Positions 9,061 through 16,650 of a stretch of DNA of 64,000 bases are shown piece after piece. Position 1 is the stretch's first letter; every line of letters starts with the position of its first letter. A program made the translations under genes and the position numbers. This DNA is from Arthrobacter sp. StoSoilB22 (GTDB taxonomy: Bacteria; Actinomycetota; Actinomycetes; Actinomycetales; Micrococcaceae). Location of the stretch: the NCBI RefSeq assembly GCF_019977315.1, contig NZ_AP024652.1:62001-126000 (forward strand), in the 5' to 3' direction. Below the pieces are notes generated by a model. That model did not search any database. It had not been told where the DNA came from and was given only the letters and a program-made list of their open reading frames with translations.

Positions 9061-10023
9061 GTGACCCGATTCCGTTTAGCCATCCTGGATGATTACCAGC
9101 AGGTCTCCGGCGATTACGCCCCGTGGGATTCACTGCTCGACGACGGCGTGAAAGTGAGCGTCTTCAGCGCGCCTTTCGTATCGCAAGAGCAAGCAGTGGC
9201 CGCTTTGGCACCATTCGACATCATTGTGGCGATGCGCGAACGCACCCGTTTCCCACCGGACGTCCTTGAGGCGCTGCCGAACCTGAAGCTGCTGGTGACC
9301 ACCGGCATGGCGAATGCAGCGATCGATCTTGAGGCCGCGGCCGAACGCGGGATCGCGGTGTGCGGAACGGCGGGCTCTCCGGCTGCGGCGCCGGAACTGA
9401 CATGGGCCTTGTTGATGGCCTTTGCCCGGAATCTGACGGTGGAGGAGAACTCGCTGCGGGCCGGTACCTGGCAGACCGGCGTGGGGTTCGAACTCGAAGG
9501 CAAGACGCTGGGAATTGTTGGCCTGGGCAAGATCGGCAAACGTATGGCCGGCTATGCGAAGGCATTCGGTATGGACGTCCTCGCCTGGAGCCAAAACCTT
9601 ACAGCTGAGGTCGCCGCTGATGCGGGCGCCCGGAAGGTCAGCAAGGAGGAGTTGTTCCGTGAGTCCGACGTCGTGACGCTGCACCTTCGCTTGTCTGAGC
9701 GGACGGAGGGGATTGTGGGTTCGAAGGAGTTGCGTCTACTGGGCCCCGAGGGCGTGCTGGTCAACACCGCACGTGGCCCCCTGGTGGACGAAGCGGCGCT
9801 CATCCAGGCCCTTGAAGAGGGGTGGATCCGCGGCGCTGCGCTGGATGTGTTCGACGAGGAACCTCTTCCCTCCGGGCACGCGCTGCTGCATTCCTCGAGG
9901 ACAGCGCTTTCGCCGCATGTCGGCTACGTGACGCACGAGAGCTACCGGCAGTTCTATGGCGGGGCGTTCGAAGATGTTAAGGGGTGGCTTGATGGGGCTC
10001 CCGTGCGGGTGATCAACGGATAG
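9061..10023 (+). CDS. D-2-hydroxyacid dehydrogenase
   Basis: 320-residue NAD-dependent D-isomer 2-hydroxyacid dehydrogenase of the SerA/glyoxylate reductase type. The Rossmann motif GKTLGIVGLGKIGKRMAGYA is followed by VNTARGPLVDEAALIQALEEG (catalytic Arg region) and DVFDEEPLP (catalytic Glu). The final His is in LSPHVGYVT. A lone catalytic domain without an ACT domain argues for a hydroxypyruvate or glyoxylate reductase rather than biosynthetic SerA. The GTG start has AAGGA 8 bases upstream. A glycerate kinase lies next, which fits a hydroxypyruvate-glycerate-phosphoglycerate route. Confidence 0.9.
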   Translation: MTRFRLAILDDYQQVSGDYAPWDSLLDDGVKVSVFSAPFVSQEQAVAALAPFDIIVAMRERTRFPPDVLEALPNLKLLVTTGMANAAIDLEAAAERGIAVCGTAGSPAAAPELTWALLMAFARNLTVEENSLRAGTWQTGVGFELEGKTLGIVGLGKIGKRMAGYAKAFGMDVLAWSQNLTAEVAADAGARKVSKEELFRESDVVTLHLRLSERTEGIVGSKELRLLGPEGVLVNTARGPLVDEAALIQALEEGWIRGAALDVFDEEPLPSGHALLHSSRTALSPHVGYVTHESYRQFYGGAFEDVKGWLDGAPVRVING

Positions 10024-10042
10024 TTCTGCGGGGCTGCGGCGT

Positions 10043-10088
10043 AGGCTCCGCACCCTTTCGCGCGGATCGCACCAGAGGTTACGGGGGC
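10043..10088 (+). repeat. copy 1 of a dispersed intergenic element
   Basis: Intergenic sequence after the 2-hydroxyacid dehydrogenase contains CGCACCCTTTCGCGC followed, after a short variable spacer, by CCAGAGGTTA and a run of G. A near copy lies at 38545-38582 in another intergenic region. The core and downstream block match at about 33 of 38 positions. Function unknown. Confidence 0.5.
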
Positions 10089-10211
10089 ATTTGGCGGCAA
10101 CGGGTGCGACGCCCGAAGCCCCGGCCGGATCCACCCCTACGTTCAGCCTCTGAGAGCCAACGTTACGCTGCGGGCAAGCGCTTTCCGGGGCAAGCTGGCA
10201 AGATAGGAGCC

Positions 10212-11354
10212 ATGCGTATCCTCATCGCCCCGGACAAGTTCAAGGGATCACTGACCGCCGCCGAAGCCGCGTCAGCCATGGCCGAAGGTGCCCTGCGCGT
10301 TTACCCGGATGCCGTGACCACTCAGTTTCCCGTTGCCGACGGCGGGGAAGGTACCCTCGACGCCGCGATCGCTGCGGGCTACGAGGAACGGAACAACGCG
10401 GTTGTGGGCCCTATCCTCAAGCCTGTCGGAGCCTCGTGGGCCATCCGCAAGGATGCTTTCGGTGGGGCAAGCGCAGTCATTGAGACAGCCATGGCGTCCG
10501 GTCTGGCCCACATGGAGCCGACACCTGAGAATTCGCTGCGCGCCCATAGCTACGGCTGCGGCCAACTCGTAGCGGCGGCCCTCGACGCCGGCGCTACCGA
10601 GATCGTGCTCGGCTTGGGCGGCTCAGCGATGTCCGACGCCGGTAGCGGCGCCTTGCGTGCCTTGGGACTCAAACCCCTTGATGCGGCCGGCAATGTAGTG
10701 CCCCTCGGCGGAGGTTCCCTTGCCGACGTCGTTGCCTTGGATGTCTCCGAGCTGGATCCCCGGCTGTCCGCCGTGAAGTTCAGGATCGCCGTCGACGTTC
10801 AAAACCCGCTGTACGGGCCGGAAGGTGCCGCGCACGTTTTCGGCCCCCAGAAGGGTGCGGATGAGGACGCCGTGGAAAAACTCGACGCCGGTCTCCGCAA
10901 TTGGGCGTCGCTCCTTCGGGAGGCCACGGGCCGCGATGTCAACGTTCCGGGAGCTGGGGCAGCGGGCGGGTTCCCGGCGTCGTTCCTGGCTTTCAGTGAC
11001 TCCGCGCTGGAAGGCGGGTTTGCGCTGGTGGCCGGGCTGACCGGCCTGGCAAAGCACTTGGGCGAGGCCGATCTGGTGATCACCGGTGAAGGTTCCATGG
11101 ACGAGCAGTCGCTCACCGGCAAGGCACCCATCGCGCTGGCTGACGCCGCGAGCGTGCATGGCATCCCGGTGATCGCGGTGGCTGGACGCATCACAGTCAC
11201 GCCGGAAGACCTGGCGAAACACGGCATTGTTGCTGCAGCCCAGTTGCTGGACGTTGCGCAGCGCAAGGATGGCGTCCCGGACGTCGCCGACGCCGTTGCT
11301 AACGCCGCCAAATACCTCGCGTGGGCTACCAGTCAGGTGCTTGAAGGAGCGTAG
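10212..11354 (+). CDS. glycerate kinase (GarK/GlxK family)
   Basis: 380-residue type I glycerate kinase that phosphorylates glycerate with ATP to 2- or 3-phosphoglycerate. The N-terminus IAPDKFKGSLTAAEAA and the downstream PVADGGEGTLDA are family signatures. GLGGSAMSDAGSGALRALG and VITGEGSMDEQSLTGKAP complete the pattern. The ATG at 10212 gives the standard N-terminus MRILIAPDKFKGS; earlier in-frame starts would add an unconserved 36 residues. It follows the hydroxyacid dehydrogenase by 190 bases on the same strand. Confidence 0.94.
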   Translation: MRILIAPDKFKGSLTAAEAASAMAEGALRVYPDAVTTQFPVADGGEGTLDAAIAAGYEERNNAVVGPILKPVGASWAIRKDAFGGASAVIETAMASGLAHMEPTPENSLRAHSYGCGQLVAAALDAGATEIVLGLGGSAMSDAGSGALRALGLKPLDAAGNVVPLGGGSLADVVALDVSELDPRLSAVKFRIAVDVQNPLYGPEGAAHVFGPQKGADEDAVEKLDAGLRNWASLLREATGRDVNVPGAGAAGGFPASFLAFSDSALEGGFALVAGLTGLAKHLGEADLVITGEGSMDEQSLTGKAPIALADAASVHGIPVIAVAGRITVTPEDLAKHGIVAAAQLLDVAQRKDGVPDVADAVANAAKYLAWATSQVLEGA

Positions 11355-11597
11355 TTACTGCCGGTAGCCCTCAACTTCGCTGATGGGGCGCGGTTCGGCG
11401 CTGTCCGGGTTCTCCCCGGCATCCCGCTTCGCCCTGCGCTGGCGGAGCAAATCCCAGCACTGATCGAGCTGGGCTTCCAGATGAGCCAGGCGCGCCGTGC
11501 TGTCGCCGCCGTCGTCGTCTGACCCGGCAGCGTCGCGGAGGCGGTGCTCTTCCTCCACAAGAGACTGAATTCGTTGCAAAAGGTCCTGCTCGTCCAT
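11355..11597 (-). CDS. DUF2630 family protein
   Basis: 80-residue charged, helical protein of the actinobacterial DUF2630 family. The N-terminal ILxxI-like heptads (LLQRIQSLVEEEHRLRD) and the strongly conserved ending EPRPISEVEGYRQ are visible. Likely a small coiled-coil; role unknown. AAGGAGA lies about 10 bases before the ATG. The stop abuts the stop of the convergent glycerate kinase. Confidence 0.88.
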   Translation of the reverse strand: MDEQDLLQRIQSLVEEEHRLRDAAGSDDDGGDSTARLAHLEAQLDQCWDLLRQRRAKRDAGENPDSAEPRPISEVEGYRQ

Positions 11598-11687
11598 GTT
11601 CTCTCTCCTTGGTTAACGTGGGGCGTACGTTGAACCTAGTCCTGCTGATGGGGCGCGTCCACCGCTGACCGGCGGCATACTTGGGAC

Positions 11688-12131
11688 ATGAAATTCACAA
11701 CCACCGTTGTGGGCGAAGGCAACAAGGCGGGCATTGAAGTTCCTGAACAGATCGTTGAGGGGCTGGGCGCAGGCAAACGGCCGCCGGTGGTGGTGACCAT
11801 CAACGGTCAGAGCTACCGCAGCAGCATCGCGGTGATGGGCGGGAAGTACATGGTGGGCGTTAGCTCGGCCAACCGGGAGCTGATCGGCGCCGCGGCAGGG
11901 GACACCGTCGAGGTGGGCCTGGAGGTGGACACCCAGCCGCGCGTTGTGGAGGTGCCGGATGATCTTACAGCTGCTCTGGACGCCGAGCCAGAAGCGAGGA
12001 CCTTCTACGGAACGCTCAACTACAGCGCGCAGCGGCGTTACGTGGAACCGATTGGGGATGCCAAGACTGCGGAGACCCGCGCGCGACGGATTGCCAAGAT
12101 GATCGCGGATCTTAAGGCCGGGAAGAAATAG
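11688..12131 (+). CDS. YdeI/OmpD-associated and DUF1905 domain protein
   Basis: 147 residues with two small domains common together in actinobacteria. Residues 1-95 are a DUF1905 beta-barrel (NGQSYRSSIAVMGGKYMVGV). Residues about 95-145 are the YdeI/OmpD-associated helical repeat (RRYVEPIGDAKTAETRARRIAKMI), here with FYGTLNYSAQRRYVE. Function unknown. The ATG lies exactly 6 bases after CATACT (11676-11681) with no ribosome-binding site, so the transcript may be leaderless. Confidence 0.85.
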   Translation: MKFTTTVVGEGNKAGIEVPEQIVEGLGAGKRPPVVVTINGQSYRSSIAVMGGKYMVGVSSANRELIGAAAGDTVEVGLEVDTQPRVVEVPDDLTAALDAEPEARTFYGTLNYSAQRRYVEPIGDAKTAETRARRIAKMIADLKAGKK

Positions 12132-12549
12132 CCCTTTTGGCTCGGCAAACAAAAAGCGCGCTGAACCATGCCATGTTCCGCCTAGTGGCTTCACTACTAA
12201 GTAGTGACAGGCTGCAGGGCGCATCTAGAATGCGGAACCGCAGCCACGGCTGACGAGAAGACGAGACCCTTTTGTCGGCCGGTCACGGCGCACGAGCAGG
12301 GCCCCATCTGTTGGCTGGCCGGCCGTGTGTACGTCCGCTCGCTCAAGCGGACAGTGTGGCCGGTTCTGACTTAGACCCCCCGGGCCGGCCACACGCCCCT
12401 ACGCGAGCGGCCCCCGTCCGGCGATCCATCAGATGCGTTACAAGAGCTCCCGCTGATATGCGCTGTGCTTCCTGCCCCACTTCCGCGCCATAAATCATCC
12501 CAGGTCGCCACAGACTAAGCGCCAGAGTTGTTGCGTTGGGGGATGATCC
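12132..12549. other. gene-poor stretch with several inverted repeats
   Basis: No convincing gene is seen in about 420 bases. Inverted repeats are present: TCACTACT/AGTAGTGA with a one-base spacer (12191-12207), GTCCGCT/AGCGGAC (12333-12339 and 12346-12352), and GTGTGGCCGG/CCGGCCACAC (12354-12363 and 12385-12394). The last two follow each other directly and could be terminators or part of a structured RNA. Short open frames here lack ribosome-binding sites and codon bias. Confidence 0.5.
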
Positions 12550-12738
12550 ATGGAGCACGAGGAATGCCGGAACCACCACTGCCTGGAAGGGCGGATCTGG
12601 AAACAAATGGGTGAGTTCCCTGATGGGCCTTGCCCGGATTGCTCGGCCGTGGACGGAGCCTCCGTTCCGGACCCATGGAGTAGGCAGCCTAGAGCGTCGC
12701 GGCTGCGGAGCTTTCTGCAGCGGTTTCTCCTTGAATAG
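12550..12738 (+). CDS. possible small Cys/His-rich protein
   Basis: 62 residues beginning MEHEECRNHHCLEGRIWKQ and containing CRNHHC and CPDC, a spacing that could bind zinc. A weak GGGGGATG-like purine run precedes the ATG. There is no homologue I recognise, and the frame may be chance. It is included because the cysteine pattern is ordered and nothing else occupies the stretch. Confidence 0.3.
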   Translation: MEHEECRNHHCLEGRIWKQMGEFPDGPCPDCSAVDGASVPDPWSRQPRASRLRSFLQRFLLE

Positions 12739-12869
12739 CTCCGGATCTTCCTGCCTGAGATAACTACAGTGCGGGTCTTAACTTCGGTTCGGAGCTGCGC
12801 TATCTTAATCCAACCTGCGTCGGGCTGGCTGGGGAGCGCACGCCACGTCAAACGAAGCGAGGTATAGCA

Positions 12870-13169
12870 ATGCGCATCAAAATTCTTTCCGCCGCACTCT
12901 GTGTCGGTGCCCTGACCGCGTTGTCCGGCACTCCGGCATTCGCCGCCGGCCAAGTGGAAAAGGGCCCTGAGAACTCCAATTCAATCTGCTCATATTCCGG
13001 CCTGAACGATGATCCCGATGCTGCCTACCCTGAGGGTGGAAGGGTGCAGTCCTACGGTCAAGCGGTCAGGCAGGGGCTTAAAGCTGAGCTGGCCGCCCGT
13101 GGAGAATCTCCCAGTCTCCTCTGCAACGGCCACAGGCTTCCCTGGCAGGAGGTGACGGGTAGCCACTGA
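12870..13169 (+). CDS. small secreted hypothetical protein
   Basis: 99 residues with a clear Sec signal peptide: basic N-terminus MRIK, hydrophobic core, and cleavage likely after TPAFA near residue 26. The mature part is about 73 residues with two cysteines (SICSYSGLNDDP and SLLCNGH) that could form a disulfide, and no known domain. SYSGLNDDP followed by a glycine/proline stretch resembles short secreted peptides common in Arthrobacter. GCGAGG is 7-12 bases before the ATG. Confidence 0.75.
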   Translation: MRIKILSAALCVGALTALSGTPAFAAGQVEKGPENSNSICSYSGLNDDPDAAYPEGGRVQSYGQAVRQGLKAELAARGESPSLLCNGHRLPWQEVTGSH

Positions 13170-13185
13170 CGTTTGGATCAGGCAA

Positions 13186-13228
13186 ATGGCTGTTTCTTCA
13201 GGGATCATTCCCTGCGGGAGACAGCCAT
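13186..13228. terminator. nested hairpin, probable bidirectional terminator
   Basis: ATGGCTGT (13186-13193) pairs with ACAGCCAT (13221-13228), and inside it CAGGGA pairs with TCCCTG. It sits between two convergent genes, the small secreted protein and the MFS transporter. Confidence 0.7.
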
Positions 13229-13242
13229 CTGCGCCTGGCTGC

Positions 13243-14502
13243 TTAGGCGACTTCCGCCGTCGTTGATGCCTTTCGGGCTATCAGCCAGGTTCCCGCCGCC
13301 GTCGCAAGGAAGACGGCACCCAGGATGCCCCAGCCCAGCGCGCCATGTTCGACGACGGTGGCGGTCACCACCAGCGGTGCGAGCATGGCGCCCAGCGCCG
13401 ATCCCATACCGAACATCCCTTGGTAAGCGCCGGCTTGGAGTGGATTGGCGAGCTCGAAGCTAAGTCCCCAGGCTCCCGCTTGTGAGAGGATTTCCGCGAA
13501 CGCATGCAGGAGGGCAGCGCCGCACAGCAGGGCGATGGCGGCGATGGCCGGCGCCCCGCCCGCCGAGGCGTAGAGCACGCAGGCCAGAGCCATGAGCACC
13601 CCACCAGTCAGCACGATCTTTCCTGCACGGCGAGGGTGGTCGGTGCCCCGGGAGAGCGGCACTTGCAGCAGGACGACACACAGGGTGTTGATGACAAGGA
13701 TGACCGATATCAGGACCTCTGGCGCGCTGGTGTCCTGTGAAATCCACAAAGGAACGCCCATCTCGGCGAGCCCGAACTGCATGCCGAAAATACCGGACAG
13801 CACGGTCAGCAGTACGTAGCGACGGTCCCTGAAGGGGGAGATTCCGCGCTTCGGTGCAGGGGTGGCGGGATCGCGGCGCGGTGCATCTACGTGCTGGGGG
13901 AGGCGGCGCAAGTACAGCGCACTCAGGATGTAGACCACGCCGGCGCACAGCATCATTCCCCGAAATGCGTCGGCGGTTCCGGCCAACAGTGCGAGTCCGG
14001 CAATCATGCCTCCAACGGCAATGCCCAGGTTGGTGATGGTGCGGAGGACTGCGCGCGCATTCACGCGGTTTGGGCCGTCGAACGCCCGGGCGATGATCGC
14101 GGAACGCGTGGCATTCGCGCCCCGGTTTACTCCCACTGCGATGCAGGCAATCACGACGGCGGTGCTGAAGTTCCCGGCGAATGTATAGCTTGCGATCGCG
14201 AGACCTTCGATGGCGACCATGCCCACCAGGAGTCGACGGGCTGAAAAGTGGTCGGCGAGTCGACCGCCGATATACGACGTGGCAACGCCGACCCCGCTGG
14301 ACGCAGTGAGAATCGTGGCGATTTCTAAGGCGCTCAATCCGACGAAGCGGCTGAAGTACAGCACTGTCAACGTGAGGAAGATACCGCGGCCCACTGTGGC
14401 TACGAGGATGGCAGAAGCAAGGATCTTGAGGGTGGGATCTGAGAGTGCGACGCGGAGGCCGTGCTGTTGAGCCGGTGCGGTATCTGCGGGGGAATTAGTC
14501 AC
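13243..14502 (-). CDS. MFS transporter
   Basis: 419-residue major facilitator superfamily protein with the expected about 12 hydrophobic segments. Loop 2-3 carries GGRLADHFSARRLLVG, the family A-like motif. The N-half VGRGIFLTLTVLYFSRFVGLSALEIATILTASSG resembles multidrug efflux-type MFS proteins. It starts with GTG. It is divergent from an ArsR/DUF5937 regulator across 57 bases, an arrangement common for inducible efflux pumps. The substrate is unknown. Confidence 0.9.
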   Translation of the reverse strand: MTNSPADTAPAQQHGLRVALSDPTLKILASAILVATVGRGIFLTLTVLYFSRFVGLSALEIATILTASSGVGVATSYIGGRLADHFSARRLLVGMVAIEGLAIASYTFAGNFSTAVVIACIAVGVNRGANATRSAIIARAFDGPNRVNARAVLRTITNLGIAVGGMIAGLALLAGTADAFRGMMLCAGVVYILSALYLRRLPQHVDAPRRDPATPAPKRGISPFRDRRYVLLTVLSGIFGMQFGLAEMGVPLWISQDTSAPEVLISVILVINTLCVVLLQVPLSRGTDHPRRAGKIVLTGGVLMALACVLYASAGGAPAIAAIALLCGAALLHAFAEILSQAGAWGLSFELANPLQAGAYQGMFGMGSALGAMLAPLVVTATVVEHGALGWGILGAVFLATAAGTWLIARKASTTAEVA

Positions 14503-14512
14503 ACTTGTAGTT

Positions 14513-14530
14513 CTGCCACCCCCCTGGCAG
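14513..14530. promoter_or_regulatory. candidate operator between MFS and ArsR-like genes
   Basis: Perfect inverted repeat CTGCCA-N6-TGGCAG in the 57-base divergent intergenic region. The position suits binding by the regulator encoded at 14560. No other copy was noticed in the window. Confidence 0.5.
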
Positions 14531-14559
14531 TGGCTGGAATTGATGTAGCGTAATGCTTC

Positions 14560-15513
14560 ATGTTGAAGTACGAGTTGTCAGACGCAGATCTGGGCGGCGT
14601 GCGCTTTGGCATCTCGCCTCTCTGTGAACTTGGACTGTCCCTCAGGGCTATCCGCGACCCGAGCCATTATCCACTTCAGCTGCCTTGGCTGCGCCGGACG
14701 GAAGAGGCCCGCTCACGCTTGGACTTGGATGGATTGCTGGCCTTGGTGGATGACCGATTGTGGACACCGGACTTCCTGAACCCGCGGCCCGAGTCCCCAC
14801 TTACGCGGATCGACGACGAATTTGCGGCATTGGAGCAGATTTCGGCCACCCAATTTCATGGGGACCTGATCCGGGTGCACGGCGCAGTTCCGTCCATCTT
14901 TTCCGGCCCTGTTGCTCCAGCTATCCGGCGAATGGTCCGGATCCTCAGGGAGTTCTGGGACACCTGCTTCGCACCCCATTGGCTGCGCATGCGCACCATT
15001 TTGGAAGCGGACATCGTCTACCGCGGCCGGCAGATCGCGCAGGGTGGGTTGTTTACTATGCTGAACGACTTGTCCTACGCTGTGGAATTCGACGGTCGCG
15101 TGATTTCCGTGCGGTTGAAGAACCCGGCGTCGAGGACCGAGAAAACCGACGGCCTGGGGTTGACCTTGGTTCCCACCATGTTCACCCGCAGGGCTTCTGC
15201 TCCCGTGAACCATGGCGATCCACCGCTGCTGATGTACCCGGCTCGGGGCCAAGGTGCCATGTGGGAGGCGGAGCGGGTCACGAATCCGGCCGCGATAGTG
15301 GCCGTGTTGGGTGAGGTTCGGACCAGTCTGCTCACGGCCCTTGCTGCCCCGGCCTCGTCCACCGAGCTGGGCCTACGCTTTGGCGTCACAACGTCCGCCG
15401 TAAATCAGCATCTTAGGGTGCTCCGGGACGCCGGACTGGTGACCTCAACCCGTTACGGCCGCAGCGTGCTCTACTTCAGGAGCGAACTTGGCGCGTCGTT
15501 GCTGTTGGGGTGA
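14560..15513 (+). CDS. ArsR-type winged-helix regulator with DUF5937 domain
   Basis: 317 residues. The N-terminal about 200 residues match the DUF5937 sensor region of actinobacterial ArsR-like regulators (LGGVRFGISPLCELGLSLRAIRDP). The C-terminal about 75 residues are a winged helix: TALAAPASSTELGLRFGVTTSAVNQHLRVLRDAGLVTSTRYGRSVLY, with the recognition helix around TTSAVNQHLRVLRDAG. It probably represses the divergent MFS gene. No Shine-Dalgarno sequence is evident before the ATG. Confidence 0.88.
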   Translation: MLKYELSDADLGGVRFGISPLCELGLSLRAIRDPSHYPLQLPWLRRTEEARSRLDLDGLLALVDDRLWTPDFLNPRPESPLTRIDDEFAALEQISATQFHGDLIRVHGAVPSIFSGPVAPAIRRMVRILREFWDTCFAPHWLRMRTILEADIVYRGRQIAQGGLFTMLNDLSYAVEFDGRVISVRLKNPASRTEKTDGLGLTLVPTMFTRRASAPVNHGDPPLLMYPARGQGAMWEAERVTNPAAIVAVLGEVRTSLLTALAAPASSTELGLRFGVTTSAVNQHLRVLRDAGLVTSTRYGRSVLYFRSELGASLLLG

Positions 15514-15560
15514 CCGCTGAGGCGGCCCGACGGCGGCAGGCGGGTGGCGCCGTCGTGCAT

Positions 15561-16112
15561 TCAGTCTTTTCGCAAGCTGTACGTGCTGACCACGTTGCCC
15601 TTGCTGGTGGCGTACTGATTCTCGAGGACGAGCCGGTGCAGGGGATCGCCGTCTTCAAAAAGTCGTCGCCCGCTGCCGGCCACCACCGGGTGCGTCATCA
15701 GGGTGAGTTCGTCCAGGATGCCTGCAAATAGCAGCTGGCGGACCAGGGAAATGCTGCCGCAGACCGCGATTTCGCCGCCGTCCCGCGACTTCAGCTCGGT
15801 GACGAACTGCTCAACATCACCCTCGATCAGGTGCGAGTTCTCCCATTCAAGGGGTTCGGTGAGGGTTCGGGATGCAACGAACTTCTCGATCGGGTTGATG
15901 AAGGCTGCAAAGTCGTCGTCTTGCTGCGCGTTCGGCCAATATCCGGCCCATTCCTGGTAGCTGACACGGCCCAACACCACGGTGTCCACGGTGTTGATCA
16001 TCTTGGTGAGTCCCGTACCGAGTTCGTCGTCGAAGCTGCCGAACTGGAACTTGAAGGGGTCCTGAACTACGCCGTCCACTGAGTGGAAAAGGCCAGCGGT
16101 GACTTTGCGCAT
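15561..16112 (-). CDS. dihydrofolate reductase-family protein (RibD C-terminal fold)
   Basis: 183-residue single-domain protein of the RibD_C/YwjB-like group, usually annotated as dihydrofolate reductase family. Signatures are LFHSVDGVVQDP at the N-terminus, VLGRVSYQEWAGYWP, and the NADPH-binding GEIAVCGSISLVRQLL. These proteins are not true DHFR; the substrate is unknown. AGGAGA precedes the ATG by 6 bases. It is convergent with the ArsR-like gene. Confidence 0.9.
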   Translation of the reverse strand: MRKVTAGLFHSVDGVVQDPFKFQFGSFDDELGTGLTKMINTVDTVVLGRVSYQEWAGYWPNAQQDDDFAAFINPIEKFVASRTLTEPLEWENSHLIEGDVEQFVTELKSRDGGEIAVCGSISLVRQLLFAGILDELTLMTHPVVAGSGRRLFEDGDPLHRLVLENQYATSKGNVVSTYSLRKD

Positions 16113-16146
16113 GTGGATCTCCTGTTGGGACGAAGGGTGCTTTGTT

Positions 16147-16473
16147 TTAGGCGGCGCGGCTGGCGGTCTGGAGGCCCCAGGAGGGGAGTGCAGTCACGTT
16201 GCTGAAGTCTGCCGCGAAGCGAAGCGGAACGGCATGGAGTGCTGCGTAGCCCTGCAGCTGATCCAGTGCGTCCGGGTCAATGGTCGCTTGGGAAAGGTCC
16301 ATCTCAACGCCGAGTCCTCCACCCAAACCCTTGGTGCGCTGAACCACCGGGTAGAGCCCTTGGAGGCTGGAGGTGGTCACTCGACCGGTCGCTGCGATCT
16401 GGATCTGTTCGCCGTCAACGTCGACGCGAACAACTACGGAGAGCTTGTCGCTGGCCAATGTACTGCCTTTCAT
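16147..16473 (-). CDS. hypothetical protein, 108 residues, STAS-like pattern
   Basis: Short soluble protein whose beta-alpha alternation (LSVVVRVDVDGEQIQIAATG then LYPVVQRTKGLGGGLGVEMD) faintly resembles a STAS or antisigma-antagonist fold, but the match is weak. The ATG at 16473 is chosen; a TTG at about 16458 has AAAGG 7 bases before it and may be the real start. It lies 34 bases upstream of the DHFR-like gene on the same strand. Confidence 0.55.
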   Translation of the reverse strand: MKGSTLASDKLSVVVRVDVDGEQIQIAATGRVTTSSLQGLYPVVQRTKGLGGGLGVEMDLSQATIDPDALDQLQGYAALHAVPLRFAADFSNVTALPSWGLQTASRAA

Positions 16474-16650
16474 CCTTGCTGCCACGCTGCAGCGTCCCCA
16501 GCGTATGCGCCGAGTGTGACCTGCGCAACAATACGACGGCGGAGCTGCCGCCAGCGCCGCGGTCACATAGCACGTATTTCTGCGAGGAAACTGTATTCTC
16601 TACCGAGAGGCCTCTATCAGGCCATCCATAGCCTGAATATTGGGGGATAA

